Positions 1 through 7,106 of a stretch of DNA of 64,000 bases are shown here, one piece after another. The stretch is from Gp6-AA45 sp035652075 (lineage in GTDB: Bacteria; Acidobacteriota; Vicinamibacteria; Vicinamibacterales; CAVVIG01). Position 1 is the stretch's first letter; every line of letters begins with the position of its first letter. The translations under genes and the position numbers were made by a program. Location: the NCBI GenBank assembly GCA_035652075.1, contig DASREL010000065.1, positions 1 to 64,000 of the forward strand, in the 5' to 3' direction. Below the pieces are notes generated by a model. That model had not been told where the DNA came from, did no database searches, and saw nothing but the letters and a program-made list of their open reading frames with translations.

Positions 1-458
1 ATCACAAGACCGTGCGTCGTGTCCGCCGGCCACTCGTGGTGCCGATCGCCGCGCAGTTGCTTCGCGTCCTCCAAGACGCGTGGCGGCGCTTTCCTGATGC
101 CGACTACGTCGTGACCTATCACGGCAGGCCGGTAAAGAACATCACCGGCGGCGCGAAAGCAGCGGCGGAAGCGGCTGGCCTGACCTACGGCCGCGATGTG
201 CGCAACGCGGATGGAAACCCGATCGGCCTCACATTCCATACGCTGCGCCACACGGCAACGACGCTGATGTCAGACCTTGTTGACAGCCCATTCGATCTAA
301 TGGATGCCGCTGGGCATTCCGACATCGCCACGACGATGCAATACCGGCACACGCGGCCGCGGCATCAGAAGCCGACGCTCGAGCGGCTATCAAGATCGGT
401 GAAGATCGAAGACGTCGTGACGAAGCCAAACCTTATGGCGCGGCGACACACCGCATAG
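1..458 (+). CDS. Tyrosine recombinase/integrase, C-terminal part (cut by window start)
   Basis: C-terminal catalytic part of a phage-type tyrosine recombinase, which cuts and rejoins DNA at attachment sites. The frame is open from base 3, so the N-terminal DNA-binding domain lies outside the window. Visible catalytic elements are the H-x-x-R box in HTLRHTATT, the following His in GHSDIATTMQY and the nucleophile candidate Tyr of that same segment, at the usual spacing. The first visible residues (HKTVRRVRRPLVVPI) match the conserved strand that precedes the box in this family. A serine recombinase gene follows 20 bases downstream on the same strand. Together they look like the end of an integrated element. 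Whether the complete protein is active cannot be judged here. Confidence 0.88.
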   Translation, partial: HKTVRRVRRPLVVPIAAQLLRVLQDAWRRFPDADYVVTYHGRPVKNITGGAKAAAEAAGLTYGRDVRNADGNPIGLTFHTLRHTATTLMSDLVDSPFDLMDAAGHSDIATTMQYRHTRPRHQKPTLERLSRSVKIEDVVTKPNLMARRHTA

Positions 459-478
459 ACAAGGGGAGCGAACGGGTC

Positions 479-2182
479 TTGAACGCCGCGATCTACGCAC
501 GGAAGAGCACCGATCAGGCGACGGTCGCCGAAGAGCAGCGGTCTGTCGCACGGCAGATCGAGCACGCTCGCGCCTACGCTCAACGAAAGGGTTGGATAGT
601 CGTTGACGACCACGTGTATGTGGATAACGGGATCTCGGGCGCCGAGTTCGCGAACAGGCCAGGATTCATCAGACTGATGAACGCGCTAAAGCCGCGTGCG
701 CCATTCGACGTATTGATCATGTCGGAGGAATCGCGCCTTGGTCGCGAAGCGATCGAGACGGCCTACGCCCTCAAGCAACTGGTGACGGCCGGCGTCCGCG
801 TGTTCTTCTACCTCGAGGACCGGGAACGGACGCTCGACTCACCGACAGACAAAATCATGTTGTCGCTGACTGCGTTCGCCGACGAGCTCGAGCGCGAGAA
901 GGCGCGGCAACGCACGTACGATGCGATGGTCCGCAAGGCGCGCGCGGGACACGTTACCGGCGGACGAGCATTTGGTTACGACCAGATCGAAGTCGTCGGC
1001 GCCGGCGGAGTGCGGTCGCACGTCGAGCGACGCGTGAACGACAGTCAGGCGAGGGTCATCCGCGAGATCTTCGATCGTGCGGCGCGCGGCGAAGGCCTCC
1101 GTTCGATCGCGAAGGCATTGAATAGCGCTGGAGTCGAGTCCCCGCGATCGCAATGCGGTCGACCGCGGTCATGGGCACCGTCATCGGTTCGCGAGATTCT
1201 GCACCGTGAAACGTACCGCGGGCTGATCGTGTGGAATCGAACGAAAAAGCGGAACGCCTGGGGACAGAAGCAACAGCACGATCGCCAAGCCGCGGAATGG
1301 ATCACTGTCGCTGCCGAACATCTTCGGATCGTGTCAGACGAGCAGTGGCACGCGGTCCATGCGCGCGTCGCGGCGCGTCGCGAATCATTCAACGAATGGC
1401 GACTGAGCCAACGGCGCGCCGGCGCGCCAGACGGCCGCGGTGTGCGCACTCGCTACTTTCTGACCGGCTTCAGCCGATGCGATCGCTGCGGCGGCTCGAT
1501 GCAGGCGGTGTCGCGCTCCTCGAGCGGCGGACGTCGAATCGTCCGGTATTGCTGTTCGACGTACTGGAACCGCGGTTCATCACAATGCGCCAACGGCATG
1601 ATGGCTGACATGGAAACCGCCGACGAGGCGATCCGCGATGTGATTCGATCGCGCGTATTGAAGCCGTCGATCATCGAACGCGCACTTGACTTGGCCGTCA
1701 CGCAGCTCGCCACGACCGATCACGATCGCCGGCCGCCGTTGCGCGAGCAGCTCGCAGCTGCCGAGCGACGACTTGAGAACCTGACCGACGTCGCCGCGAA
1801 GGGCGGCGCCGTGCCCGCGGTATTGTCGGCTCTGAGTGAGGCCGAACGCGAGCGGCAGCGCGTCGCCGCACAGCTCGCCGCGCTTGGGCGCGAGGGGCCA
1901 GCAATTGACAGCGAATCGATCAAGCCGGCGCTGCGCGCGTTTCTAGACGATTGGACGCGACTTCTCGGTGAGAACGTCGCCGAGGCTAGGTCGGTGCTCG
2001 AAAGTGCCTTGGAGACGCGAATAGCGTTCCGGCCGATGCCATCTGAGAAGCGTTACGAGCTGATCGTGCCGATCGCGTACGACCGCATTTTGACTGCAGC
2101 GATCCCGACCATCGGACGTTTACAAGATGTCGCAGAAAAAATGGCGTCCCCACCGGGATTCGAACCCGGGTTTTGGCCTTGA
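479..2182 (+). CDS. Large serine recombinase (resolvase/invertase family)
   Basis: Predicted site-specific serine integrase of 567 residues. The N-terminal resolvase domain (about 1-150) starts AIYARKSTD, with Ser10 as nucleophile candidate, and contains the conserved SRLGRE and ELEREKARQRT segments. A recombinase domain (about 160-290) is followed by a zinc ribbon with a CDRCGG knuckle and a second Cys pair near 375-390, then a coiled coil (about 420-470). The start is TTG, chosen because AAGGGGAG lies 10 bases upstream and the resolvase motif begins at once. The last residues (SPPGFEPGFWP) are translated from the antisense strand of a tRNA-Glu gene and the stop codon lies inside that tRNA. 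The present C-terminus was therefore probably created by integration. Likely works with its own attachment site; partner integrase gene is just upstream. Confidence 0.93.
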   Translation: MNAAIYARKSTDQATVAEEQRSVARQIEHARAYAQRKGWIVVDDHVYVDNGISGAEFANRPGFIRLMNALKPRAPFDVLIMSEESRLGREAIETAYALKQLVTAGVRVFFYLEDRERTLDSPTDKIMLSLTAFADELEREKARQRTYDAMVRKARAGHVTGGRAFGYDQIEVVGAGGVRSHVERRVNDSQARVIREIFDRAARGEGLRSIAKALNSAGVESPRSQCGRPRSWAPSSVREILHRETYRGLIVWNRTKKRNAWGQKQQHDRQAAEWITVAAEHLRIVSDEQWHAVHARVAARRESFNEWRLSQRRAGAPDGRGVRTRYFLTGFSRCDRCGGSMQAVSRSSSGGRRIVRYCCSTYWNRGSSQCANGMMADMETADEAIRDVIRSRVLKPSIIERALDLAVTQLATTDHDRRPPLREQLAAAERRLENLTDVAAKGGAVPAVLSALSEAERERQRVAAQLAALGREGPAIDSESIKPALRAFLDDWTRLLGENVAEARSVLESALETRIAFRPMPSEKRYELIVPIAYDRILTAAIPTIGRLQDVAEKMASPPGFEPGFWP

Positions 2183-2185
2183 AAG
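2142..2185. other. Candidate integration (att) boundary in the tRNA-Glu 3' half
   Basis: The recombinase frame continues without interruption into the tRNA and ends at a TGA inside the anticodon stem-loop. The T arm and acceptor end of tRNAs are common integration cores, so one att half-site probably lies in this segment. The partner half-site, a duplicated tRNA-Glu 3' fragment, would lie left of the window. Inferred; the second copy is not visible. Confidence 0.5.
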
Positions 2186-2217
2186 GGCCACGTCCTTGGC
2201 CTCTGGACGATGGGGAC
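2142..2217 (-). tRNA. tRNA-Glu (anticodon TTC)
   Basis: Reads on the minus strand as a full 76-base cloverleaf. The 5' acceptor strand GTCCCCA pairs with TGGGGAC, followed by discriminator G and an encoded CCA. The anticodon stem-loop is TGGCC-CTTTCAA-GGCCA, giving anticodon TTC. The T arm is CCGGG-TTCGAAT-CCCGG. The 3' half overlaps the last codons of the serine recombinase on the other strand, as expected when an element is integrated at a tRNA 3' end. Confidence 0.96.
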
Positions 2218-2254
2218 GCGCGGTTGGAACTCCTGATGATACTACGGGTTGCCG

Positions 2255-3313
2255 TCAACGCGTCCACGTATGCGCGTTGGCGTCGAACGTCACGCCCGTG
2301 TCGGTCACGCCCGGAAACACTTCGACCTTCATCGTCGTGTCCGTGATCATCTGCACCGCCATCACGCCGTACTGGACGAACGCGTCGAACGGCGACATCA
2401 ATCGATAGACGATCTTCCCGGTCGCAACCGAGACGTCCGCTGGAGGCGGCGCGGACGCATCGATCGCCCACACGCCAGGCGCCGCAATCGTGCCGCCGAT
2501 CGCGATCCGCACCTGCGACGGATCGTAGTAGTCGTACGCAAACGTCATCGACTTGGGCCAGCTCGATGGCCCCCACGAGGCATCGCCGCCCGTCGACGGC
2601 ACCGACGGGTCGTACCAGGCGCCGACGAGCCGTCCGGGAATGTCGAAATCGATCTTGCCGTCGCGATCCGGCGCGGTCGGCGCGCGATACACGAACGAGT
2701 ACACCTGCGAACGTAGCGGCTCGACGAAGTACTTCCACGGCGACACGCAGTGCAGCGTCTGATCGCCGTATCGCGACGACGTCACGAATCCCGTGAGCGT
2801 CGTCGTGTAGTCGAACGCGCCGAGATCGAGCGTCGTGCTCGAGGTGCCGACGATATCGCCGGCGTTGACGGTCTGCCCCACCGCGAGCCCCGCGCGCGGC
2901 ACCAGATGATCGAAGTAGTACTGGAACGTTGGCGTGACGATGAACACGACTTTGTACTCGCCGAGCGAACCGGCGAGCATCTGCAACACCGCGCCGGTTG
3001 TCGGCGCACGAACCGTTCTCGTGCCGCCGGCGCCAAACGGATTCAGCGTCGAGAGGCTTCCCTGATAGAAATACACGTGGTCGGTCGGGAGGGTGTGTCC
3101 CGGCGGATTCAGGTTCCCGAGCGCCGTCAGCGAGTCGCGGACCGTCAGGTCGACCGGGATGACCGTGAACTGCGCGACGCCGCCCGACGGCGGCGACACC
3201 GAAAACCCCGGCACACCTGACGGGTTGCTCGACGGCGCCGACGGTGCGCGCGAGCCACAGGCCATCGCGGTCACCATCACGACCATCCCGAACGCTACAC
3301 TACGAATGGGCAT
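2255..3313 (-). CDS. Lipoprotein with a degenerate M23-like domain
   Basis: 352-residue predicted lipoprotein. A short signal sequence ends in a lipobox (VTAMAC, Cys19), followed by a Ser/Pro-rich linker. Residues about 75-165 resemble the lysostaphin/M23 peptidase barrel: a TDHVYFY strand, then RAPTTGAVLQML, YYFDHL and LAVGQTVNAGDIVGTS. The usual zinc motifs (H-x(3)-D and HxH) are not evident, so it is probably a non-catalytic relative. The rest has no family I recognise. Its ATG overlaps the greB ATG on the opposite strand, so each promoter must lie close to or inside the other gene. An internal ATG at 3286 would leave an 11-residue signal sequence without positive charge, so the longer start is preferred. 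Confidence 0.7.
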   Translation of the reverse strand: MPIRSVAFGMVVMVTAMACGSRAPSAPSSNPSGVPGFSVSPPSGGVAQFTVIPVDLTVRDSLTALGNLNPPGHTLPTDHVYFYQGSLSTLNPFGAGGTRTVRAPTTGAVLQMLAGSLGEYKVVFIVTPTFQYYFDHLVPRAGLAVGQTVNAGDIVGTSSTTLDLGAFDYTTTLTGFVTSSRYGDQTLHCVSPWKYFVEPLRSQVYSFVYRAPTAPDRDGKIDFDIPGRLVGAWYDPSVPSTGGDASWGPSSWPKSMTFAYDYYDPSQVRIAIGGTIAAPGVWAIDASAPPPADVSVATGKIVYRLMSPFDAFVQYGVMAVQMITDTTMKVEVFPGVTDTGVTFDANAHTWTR

Positions 3314-3881
3314 GAGCGAATCGATTGCGGCACCGAAGAATTACATCACGCCGGACGGGCTGCGGCGCCTGAAAGATGAGCATCATTTTCTGCTTACGCG
3401 CGAGCGCCCGGCGGTCACCGAGGTCGTCTCGTGGGCGGCGAGCCTCGGCGATCGCAGCGAGAACGCCGACTACAAGTACAACAAACGACGCCTGCGTCAG
3501 ATTGACAGCCGCCTGCGGTTCCTGATGAAGCGGATCGACGCCGCGGAAGTCGTCGACCCGACCGCTCCGCGCCAAGGCCGTGCGGCCACACACATCTTCT
3601 TTGGCGCGACAGTTCGATACGCAAACGGCTCCGGCGAGGAGCGAACCGTCAGCATCGTCGGCGCCGACGAAGTCGATCTCGACCGAAATCACATCAGCTG
3701 GGTATCGCCGCTCGCCCGCGCGCTGATGAAACACGGCCCCGGCGACCGCGTCGTCCTCCACGCGCCAGGCGGCAGCGACGAACTGGAGATTCTCGACGTC
3801 CGGTACGAACGGATCGCCGTTGCGCCGTTCACCGAACCGCCGGGCGCCGAGTCGGCCGGAAGAACGTTGCGAAAAAGGTGA
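3312..3881 (+). CDS. greB: Transcription elongation factor GreB
   Basis: 189-residue cytoplasmic factor that binds the RNA polymerase secondary channel and stimulates cleavage of backtracked RNA. The N-terminal coiled coil carries the family signature VVSWAASLGDRSENADYKY, including the acidic tip residues, followed by KRRLRQIDSRLRFL as in E. coli GreB. The C-terminal FKBP-like domain contains FFGATVRY, SIVGADEVD and SPLARALMKHGPGD. A 30-residue tail follows. The alternative ATG at 3306 adds two residues. A TACACT box at 3296-3301 places the probable transcription start near 3308, which favours 3312. Monocistronic and convergent with the DoxX gene. Confidence 0.95.
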   Translation: MSESIAAPKNYITPDGLRRLKDEHHFLLTRERPAVTEVVSWAASLGDRSENADYKYNKRRLRQIDSRLRFLMKRIDAAEVVDPTAPRQGRAATHIFFGATVRYANGSGEERTVSIVGADEVDLDRNHISWVSPLARALMKHGPGDRVVLHAPGGSDELEILDVRYERIAVAPFTEPPGAESAGRTLRKR

Positions 3882-3918
3882 AGGATCGTCACTTCAGGCG
3901 GACGAAGGGCGCTGACGC

Positions 3919-4320
3919 TCAGCGTCTCGCGCCGTACATCACCGAAAACCAGATCGCGGCGACGATGCCGAGCAGCGACAGCGGCGCGATCATGATGAAC
4001 GGCACATGCATCACGACCGCGTCGGTGATCGCGGCGCCGATCATGGTGCAGCCAATCGATATCGCGCCGATCGTGATCGTGCGGCGCGACAGCATCAGCA
4101 GCGCGCCGCCGACCTGCATCACGCCTGCGAGATAGCGAAACCACTGCCCGAACCCGATTTTGTCGAAGACCTTCACCCATTCGCTGTGGGGATCGTTGTT
4201 GAACTTCGTCCCGCCGATGATCACGAACGCGGCAATCACCGCAAGCCGGCCGACCCAGGCCAGGACGACGCTGACCACGGTCGGGCGGTCGTCGACAGAG
4301 GCGAACTGAAGGTCTGGCAT
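3919..4320 (-). CDS. DoxX-like membrane protein
   Basis: 133-residue integral membrane protein with four predicted hydrophobic helices (about 15-37, 62-80, 85-105 and 107-128). The first helix ends in FVIIGGTKF, and a GFGQWFRYLAGVMQVGGA segment resembles the DoxX/DUF6632 group of small inner-membrane proteins, often linked to quinone or thiol redox. It lies 24 bases downstream of a dihaem cytochrome c gene on the same strand and is probably cotranscribed, which fits a minor role at the respiratory membrane. No catalytic residues can be assigned. Confidence 0.78.
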   Translation of the reverse strand: MPDLQFASVDDRPTVVSVVLAWVGRLAVIAAFVIIGGTKFNNDPHSEWVKVFDKIGFGQWFRYLAGVMQVGGALLMLSRRTITIGAISIGCTMIGAAITDAVVMHVPFIMIAPLSLLGIVAAIWFSVMYGARR

Positions 4321-4343
4321 GCGCGGTTAGACACCGCGATGGA

Positions 4344-5453
4344 TTACTTGGCGCTTCGGGACGCCACGTACGCGGCAATGGCGAGCATGTCGTCTTCGGT
4401 CAGGTTGGCGACGACGAGCTTCATCAGTTGCGATTGGGATCCACGGCGCGTGCCCTGCTGGATGTCCCACATCTGACGGACGAGATAACTCGGCGAGCGG
4501 CCGGCAATCGGGGGCACCTCGGCGACACCGCCGAGCGTCGCACCGTGGCACGTCGCGCACGCGGTCGTCTTGCCCTGCACGACCTTGCCGCCGACGATCT
4601 TCATCCCGCCGGTGACGACCAGATCTTCGCCTTTGCTGATGCTGCCGGGCGGCACGTACGCGACGAAGCCCGAGTGCGGATTCCGTAGGGTGTCGCCCTG
4701 CTCTTCGTCCTCGGGCATTTCAACAATGCGGCCAGCGATCGGCTCGACGCCTTTCTCTCTCGCCGGCAGGAACAGGTTGCCGACGATGCGCGTCTTCGGC
4801 GCGGTTTCCGATTCGACGACACGGATCCACGGCGAAGACGGTGGCGGGATCGCCGCGAAGTACTCCGCCGCCGCTTTCACTTCGTCGTCGGTCATCGCCT
4901 TGGCGAGATCGATCATCGTGTTGGTGTTCGGCTTGCGCGGATCGGCGGTGTGACGAAGACCGCGACGGAAGTCGTCGATCTGCCGCATGAAATAGGCGAT
5001 CGGCAGTCCGCCCGCGGGCGCGTTCTCGGGACGTCCGCGTCCGTTCGGGAGGTGACACGATCCGCAGCCGCGCGACGCGTCACCCATCGCTGACGGACCG
5101 TGTTCGATGATCGGCGTCATCTTCGGATGATCGGACGGAAACCAGTCGATGACGTTGTGCAGGTCGCGAATCTGCACGAGCGAGTACGCCGCGTCGCTGC
5201 CATCGACGTGCCGCAGCTTCGTCTGTTCTTCGAGATTCTGATTCGCGCGTGGTTTGCCGGTCGGCGCGGCTTGCGGCTGCGCCTTGTCACCGGGCTTGGG
5301 ACGATCGGTGAATCCGTAGGCCCACAGCGGCTCGTGGTCGAAGTTGATTTCCGCGACGATCGGCGGCTGCGGCCGGCGATCGTAGTATCGCATCAGCAAG
5401 GCGCCGGCGACGAACCCGACAAGCAACGCAACAATGACCCTCGTAGCTGCCAT
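4344..5453 (-). CDS. Membrane-anchored dihaem cytochrome c
   Basis: 369 residues with an N-terminal uncleaved anchor (VIVALLVGFVAGALLM) and two class I cytochrome c domains exposed to the periplasm. The haem-binding motifs are CGSCH (about 145) and CATCH (about 300). Each domain is followed by a conserved YLVRQMWDIQQGTR- or YFMRQIDDFRRGLR-type helix, as in tandem cytochrome c553 and alcohol-dehydrogenase cytochrome subunits. Probably a periplasmic electron carrier for a dehydrogenase or terminal oxidase; the partner is not identified. The start lies 9 bases after a TATACT box (minus strand, 5468-5463) shared with the divergent gene at 5478. Confidence 0.92.
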   Translation of the reverse strand: MAATRVIVALLVGFVAGALLMRYYDRRPQPPIVAEINFDHEPLWAYGFTDRPKPGDKAQPQAAPTGKPRANQNLEEQTKLRHVDGSDAAYSLVQIRDLHNVIDWFPSDHPKMTPIIEHGPSAMGDASRGCGSCHLPNGRGRPENAPAGGLPIAYFMRQIDDFRRGLRHTADPRKPNTNTMIDLAKAMTDDEVKAAAEYFAAIPPPSSPWIRVVESETAPKTRIVGNLFLPAREKGVEPIAGRIVEMPEDEEQGDTLRNPHSGFVAYVPPGSISKGEDLVVTGGMKIVGGKVVQGKTTACATCHGATLGGVAEVPPIAGRSPSYLVRQMWDIQQGTRRGSQSQLMKLVVANLTEDDMLAIAAYVASRSAK

Positions 5454-5462
5454 CGACGTGCG

Positions 5463-5470
5463 AGTATAAC
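5463..5470. promoter_or_regulatory. Shared symmetrical -10 box, agtataac
   Basis: Reads tataac (5465-5470) on the plus strand, 7 bases before the ATG at 5478. Reads TATACT (5468-5463) on the minus strand, 9 bases before the ATG at 5453. This geometry implies a bidirectional promoter with leaderless or near-leaderless messages. No clear -35 element is seen on either side. Confidence 0.6.
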
Positions 5471-5477
5471 TGGTGGT

Positions 5478-5897
5478 ATGGGATCCGTCGGCAGCCTGGT
5501 GCTGCTCCTGGCGATGATGACGCAGTCGGTCGCCGACGCACCGGCGAACGACTCGGCGTCATTGCGGCGAATCCGCGAGAAACTCGCGAAGCCCGCGCCG
5601 TCGCTCGTTGTCAAGGCGCCCACACCCGAGCCGACTTTCAAAGTCGAAGTCCAGCAGCATCCATACTTCACAGAAATCCCGTTCGTCTGGACCTTCAACG
5701 GTGGCGGCGTGCCGACGACGCAGAAGACCACGGGTCCCGGCCAGCCGCTCATCACCGTGGGCGTGCCGATCGGCGGCGGCGAAGGTGGTGTCTTACCGGC
5801 GTTGCGCGCGTTGAAGTCGAAGCTACAGGAACGCGGCGCGCGAGAAGAGGTCGAGCGCGCGATCGCCGAGTTCTGCGCGACGCACGCGTGCTTGTAA
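5478..5897 (+). CDS. Small exported protein of unknown function
   Basis: 139 residues beginning with a short hydrophobic signal sequence (SVGSLVLLLAMMTQSVADA). An amphipathic segment with RRIREKLAKPAP follows, then a middle part with FKVEVQQHPYFTEIPFVW and a glycine-rich VGVPIGGGEGG, and a charged helix at the end (REEVERAIAEFCATHACL) with two Cys. I do not recognise the family. The ATG at 5478 is chosen because it begins the signal sequence and lies 7 bases after a -10 box; the frame is open further upstream without signal character. Convergent with the DUF4390 gene, with a strong hairpin between them. Confidence 0.7.
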   Translation: MGSVGSLVLLLAMMTQSVADAPANDSASLRRIREKLAKPAPSLVVKAPTPEPTFKVEVQQHPYFTEIPFVWTFNGGGVPTTQKTTGPGQPLITVGVPIGGGEGGVLPALRALKSKLQERGAREEVERAIAEFCATHACL

Positions 5898-5910
5898 CGC
5901 AGCCCTGTAG

Positions 5911-5945
5911 GGCCGCCCGGCAGGTCTAAAGACCTGCGCGACGGC
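5911..5945. terminator. Hairpin between convergent genes
   Basis: A 7-bp stem (gcaggtc, loop taaa, gacctgc) is extended by outer pairing of ggccg with cggcc. It lies in the 54-base gap between the converging genes at 5897 and 5952, as expected of a bidirectional terminator. There is no long T-run. Confidence 0.6.
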
Positions 5946-5951
5946 CGACTC

Positions 5952-6494
5952 TTAAGGAATAAACGTGAAGCGGGTTTGGGCGCTGAAGGTGCGCGGGAGG
6001 CCGAGCATCGATCCCGTGACCGGACGCGTGCGCGTCGTGACGCGGACGTAGTAATCGCGCGTCGAATCGAGCATCGACGTGTCGCACAGCGGCACGCGGC
6101 TCGCCTTGGTCAACCACGCGCGGACGATCGCGTCGTCTTCGGTCACTGTCACGTCTTCGGCACGGCCGTCGACGGTGCGCGTCAGCGTGTGGCGTCGCGT
6201 CAAGTTGTCGTACTGATCCGACACCGTGACGACCGCCGTCGCAATCGTCCGGTCGATCCACATCGATCCCTTTGCGCGCAGCTCGAGGTCGTACGTAAAC
6301 GTCGTCCGCAGCCCGCTCGCGATGGCGTCGCGGACGGCGTCGGTATACGCATCATCGATTTCGAACGAGACGATGACGTGGTTCTCGTTGACCGTGGGGC
6401 GAATGCGCAAGTCGTCAGCGGCGCGGACGACGACGGATGCGGCCATCACGGCCGCCAGGACCCACAGAGTTGTTCGCCTCGTCACGCTCGTCAT
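5952..6494 (-). CDS. DUF4390-like exported protein
   Basis: 180 residues with a signal peptide (RRTTLWVLAAVMAASVVVRA). A beta-rich domain follows with alternating strands (IRPTVNENHVIVSFEIDDAY, TTFTYDLELR, YDNLTRRHTLTRTVDG), ending in a conserved RDYYVRVTTRTRP strand. This pattern matches DUF4390 proteins, which are periplasmic proteins of unknown role often found beside two-component or envelope genes. The start at 6494 is selected because upstream codons of the open frame lack signal character and overlap the neighbour. It lies 8 bases downstream of the outer-membrane protein gene on the same strand, likely one transcript. Confidence 0.75.
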   Translation of the reverse strand: MTSVTRRTTLWVLAAVMAASVVVRAADDLRIRPTVNENHVIVSFEIDDAYTDAVRDAIASGLRTTFTYDLELRAKGSMWIDRTIATAVVTVSDQYDNLTRRHTLTRTVDGRAEDVTVTEDDAIVRAWLTKASRVPLCDTSMLDSTRDYYVRVTTRTRPVTGSMLGLPRTFSAQTRFTFIP

Positions 6495-6502
6495 CGCCAA
6501 CC

Positions 6503-7102
6503 TCAATACCGCAGGACGAGCGCCATCGACGCCCGCCAAAACGAGAGCCGCTCCGGTCCACCGCTCAGCGTCGCCGCCGATTGCGCGGCCCCGCCAAAAC
6601 TCTGGAAGCGTCGCACTTCCCATGCGACGCCCGCGCGACTCGTCAAGAACCCCACGGCGCCCACGCCGACATCCATCGCGGGCAGCACGTCGCTGACGTT
6701 GAAGATCGCCAGCGAATCTGCCTTGGCTACGCGCATGATGCCACCGCCGGCGACGAAGTACAAGCGCAAAGAATACTCCGTCAGCCTGCGCGGCGCCGCA
6801 ATCACCAGATCCCCCACCACCGTCGAGACGTTACTGCTCAAGACGAGATGACGGTCCGACTGAAAAAACCCTGGCGACGTCGAGGCGTCGACATCCACTC
6901 CGACGATGTCGCCAAGCCACGTCGCGTTGATCCCGTACGTCGCGTGCGCGCTGCCCGCGGCGTTGTCGTTGTCGACCAGCGTCGTGTCGCCTTTGAACGC
7001 GACGCCGACGTTGGGCCGCACCTGCCGATCCTCGGCGCGGCCCGGCGTCGCGACCCCCAGGAGGCCGGCGGCGACGAGGCCGAACACGAGTAGGCGACTC
7101 AC
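6503..7102 (-). CDS. Outer-membrane beta-barrel-like protein
   Basis: 199 residues: a cleavable signal peptide (VFGLVAAGLLGVATPGRAE), then short alternating hydrophobic strands and a C-terminal strand ending in aromatic Tyr (FWRASMALVLRY), the usual recognition signal for outer-membrane insertion. A GGGIMRVAKAD segment resembles small OmpA/OmpW-type barrels. Function unknown. It sits 4 bases from the beta-lactamase-fold gene and 8 from the DUF4390 gene, giving a probable three-gene envelope operon. Similar in size and plan to two other barrels in the window (28559 and 45135). Confidence 0.75.
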   Translation of the reverse strand: MSRLLVFGLVAAGLLGVATPGRAEDRQVRPNVGVAFKGDTTLVDNDNAAGSAHATYGINATWLGDIVGVDVDASTSPGFFQSDRHLVLSSNVSTVVGDLVIAAPRRLTEYSLRLYFVAGGGIMRVAKADSLAIFNVSDVLPAMDVGVGAVGFLTSRAGVAWEVRRFQSFGGAAQSAATLSGGPERLSFWRASMALVLRY

Positions 7103-7106
7103 ACGT

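Noticed and set aside
2127..2408. Plus-strand protein beginning in the tRNA (RDSNPGFGLERATS-type sequence)
   Set aside because: A well-known artefact of translating the antisense strand of a tRNA gene; no independent support.
3911..3923. Small hairpin gctga-cgc-tcagc as greB terminator
   Set aside because: Only 5 bp of stem and partly inside the DoxX coding end; too weak to call.
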